A DNA stretch of 41,089 nt from CAXMST01 sp964196325. Its GTDB lineage: Bacteria; Actinomycetota; Thermoleophilia; Solirubrobacterales; 70-9. The notes beneath the pieces are model-generated. The model searched no databases. It saw only the letters and a list, made by a program, of their open reading frames with translations, and was not told the DNA's origin. The position numbers and the translations under genes were made by a program. Shown in pieces: positions 40,140 through 41,089 of this stretch (positions are counted from its first letter, which is position 1; every line of letters starts with the position of its first letter). The stretch is from the NCBI GenBank assembly GCA_964196325.1, contig CAXMST010000088.1, positions 1 to 41,089 on the forward strand, in the 5' to 3' direction.

Positions 40140-41027
40140 ATGTCGCTCTCCGTCCAGATCGGGCTGCTGTTCGCGATCGCCACCGCGTTCACGTCGGTGC
40201 TCGGCTTCCTGTTCAAGCACAAGGGGGCCGTCGCCTCCCCCGACGTCGAGTGGCGGCGACCGGTGCGCAGCTCGCTGGATCTGTTCAGAAGCCGCTGGTA
40301 CTCGCTCGGGATCGTGATCGCGCTCACAGGCTGGGGCTTCCACGTCGCGGCCCTCTCGCTCGCCCCGATCTCGCTGGTTCAGTCGCTGATCGCCGGCGGG
40401 CTGGTCTTGCTCACGGTCAGCGCCGATCGGCTCTTCGCCCATCACGTGACTCGGCGCGAGTGGATCGGCGTCGGACTGGCCGCGGTCGGGCTGGCGTTTC
40501 TCGCCGCGACCCTGGAGGGCGGTGCCTCGGAGGCGCACTCCGACTATGAGGCCGGTCGCCTGATCGCCTTTCTGGTGGCCGTCACCGCGCTCTCGATCAC
40601 GGTCGCGGTGGTCGGCCTGCGGACCCACTACGCCGGGGTCGCGCTCGGGGCGGCGGCCGGGCTGTTGTGGGCCGCCTCGGACACCTCGATCAAGGCCCTG
40701 AGCGACGCCCTCGGCGAGCAGAGCCTGATCTTGATCATCGTCAGCCCGCTCGGCTTCCTGATCCTGATCTACTCGCTCGTGGGCTTGGTGGTCTCGGCCA
40801 AGAGCCTGCAGATCGGCAAGGCCGTGCCGGTGATCGCGCTGACCAGCGTCGCCGCCAACGCGCTGGCGATCGCGTCCGGGCCGATCGTCTTCGGCGAGCC
40901 GATGCCGGATGACGCTCTCGGCTTCTCGATCCGGATCCTGGCGTTCGCCCTGGTCGTGTTCGCAGCCGGGCTGACACCCGCCCCTGTGCAGGCAGTCGAG
41001 GTCGAGCTGCGGCCGAAGCCGGCCTGA
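40140..41027 (+). CDS. DMT-superfamily transporter (EamA/NIPA-like)
   Basis: 295 residues with nine or ten predicted helices in two related halves, as in drug/metabolite transporters. The N-terminal half has GWGFHVAALSLAPISLVQSLIAGGLV, which is reminiscent of the EamA and NIPA-like branches; the second half has ALGAAAGLLWAASDTSIKAL and a final helix before GLTPAPVQ. Substrate is unknown (Mg2+ in NIPA proteins, amino acids or metabolites in EamA). It starts at ATG 40140 after a 57-nt gap that holds TTGACC (40096-40101) and TAGCCT (40122-40127), spaced 20 nt apart, longer than usual for a promoter. Confidence 0.82.
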   Translation: MSLSVQIGLLFAIATAFTSVLGFLFKHKGAVASPDVEWRRPVRSSLDLFRSRWYSLGIVIALTGWGFHVAALSLAPISLVQSLIAGGLVLLTVSADRLFAHHVTRREWIGVGLAAVGLAFLAATLEGGASEAHSDYEAGRLIAFLVAVTALSITVAVVGLRTHYAGVALGAAAGLLWAASDTSIKALSDALGEQSLILIIVSPLGFLILIYSLVGLVVSAKSLQIGKAVPVIALTSVAANALAIASGPIVFGEPMPDDALGFSIRILAFALVVFAAGLTPAPVQAVEVELRPKPA

Positions 41028-41067
41028 GACCGCCGGGTCCGCGCGATTGCGGTTCCCGCTGCCGGCT

Positions 41068-41089
41068 AGATGACTGATTCCGAATGACC
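41068..41089. repeat. second copy of the 22-bp repeat, cut by window edge
   Basis: These 22 bases match 34292-34313 with a single difference (A for G at 41084). The copy is 40 nt after the DMT transporter stop; the position of a right arm, if present, lies beyond the window. Confidence 0.85.

Overview
The window is about 41 kb of GC-rich, densely packed bacterial chromosome. The best guess is an actinobacterium of the Thermoleophilia (Solirubrobacterales-like). Reasons: an F420-dependent luciferase-like oxidoreductase, a WS/DGAT acyltransferase, a Rieske-containing SUF cluster, a CysO-type sulfur carrier, and a secreted protein of AKIADGAV-like repeats of a kind common in that class. No rRNA, tRNA, CRISPR, transposase or phage gene was seen. 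No gap between genes exceeds 300 bases; the largest is about 230 (3737-3965).

Layout. 1-2234: a truncated O-antigen-ligase-like membrane protein, a small exported protein and a lipoprotein glycosidase. 2231-4826 (minus): CysO-like carrier, an N-terminal rhodanese-E1 fusion, HtpX. 4953-8745 (plus): GNAT, Rrf2 regulator, sufC-sufS-sufU. 8758-12468: sulfotransferase, GT2 glycosyltransferase with an exported repeat protein, small membrane protein. 12479-18459: divergent csoR/copA, with Rieske-sufB-sufD starting 3 nt after copA. 18478-21301 (minus): DUF3179 lipoprotein and zwf. 21351-25599: frameshifted LPG-synthase-like membrane protein, LLM oxidoreductase, GNAT, amine oxidase. 25596-30195: quinone oxidoreductase, a zinc-type ABC importer (znuB, znuC, znuA) divergent from a Fur-family gene, and a small lipoprotein. 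30223-32629 (minus): a four-gene membrane operon with a cupredoxin-like protein. 32701-41027: CADD-like oxygenase, thioredoxin-fold protein, SDR, ispH, RDD protein, M28 peptidase, WS/DGAT, a small acidic protein and a DMT transporter.

Themes. Much of the window concerns metals and sulfur: Fe-S assembly, copper sensing and export, zinc-type uptake and sulfur-carrier activation. The SUF genes are split in two blocks on one strand, and the second block follows the CsoR-controlled copper ATPase so closely that copper may induce the SufBD scaffold. A hexamer TAnnnT lies 6-10 nt upstream of at least fourteen start codons, which suggests extensive leaderless transcription; this signal was used to choose several starts. 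A 22-bp repeat with an imperfect inverted partner recurs at 34292 and at the window end.
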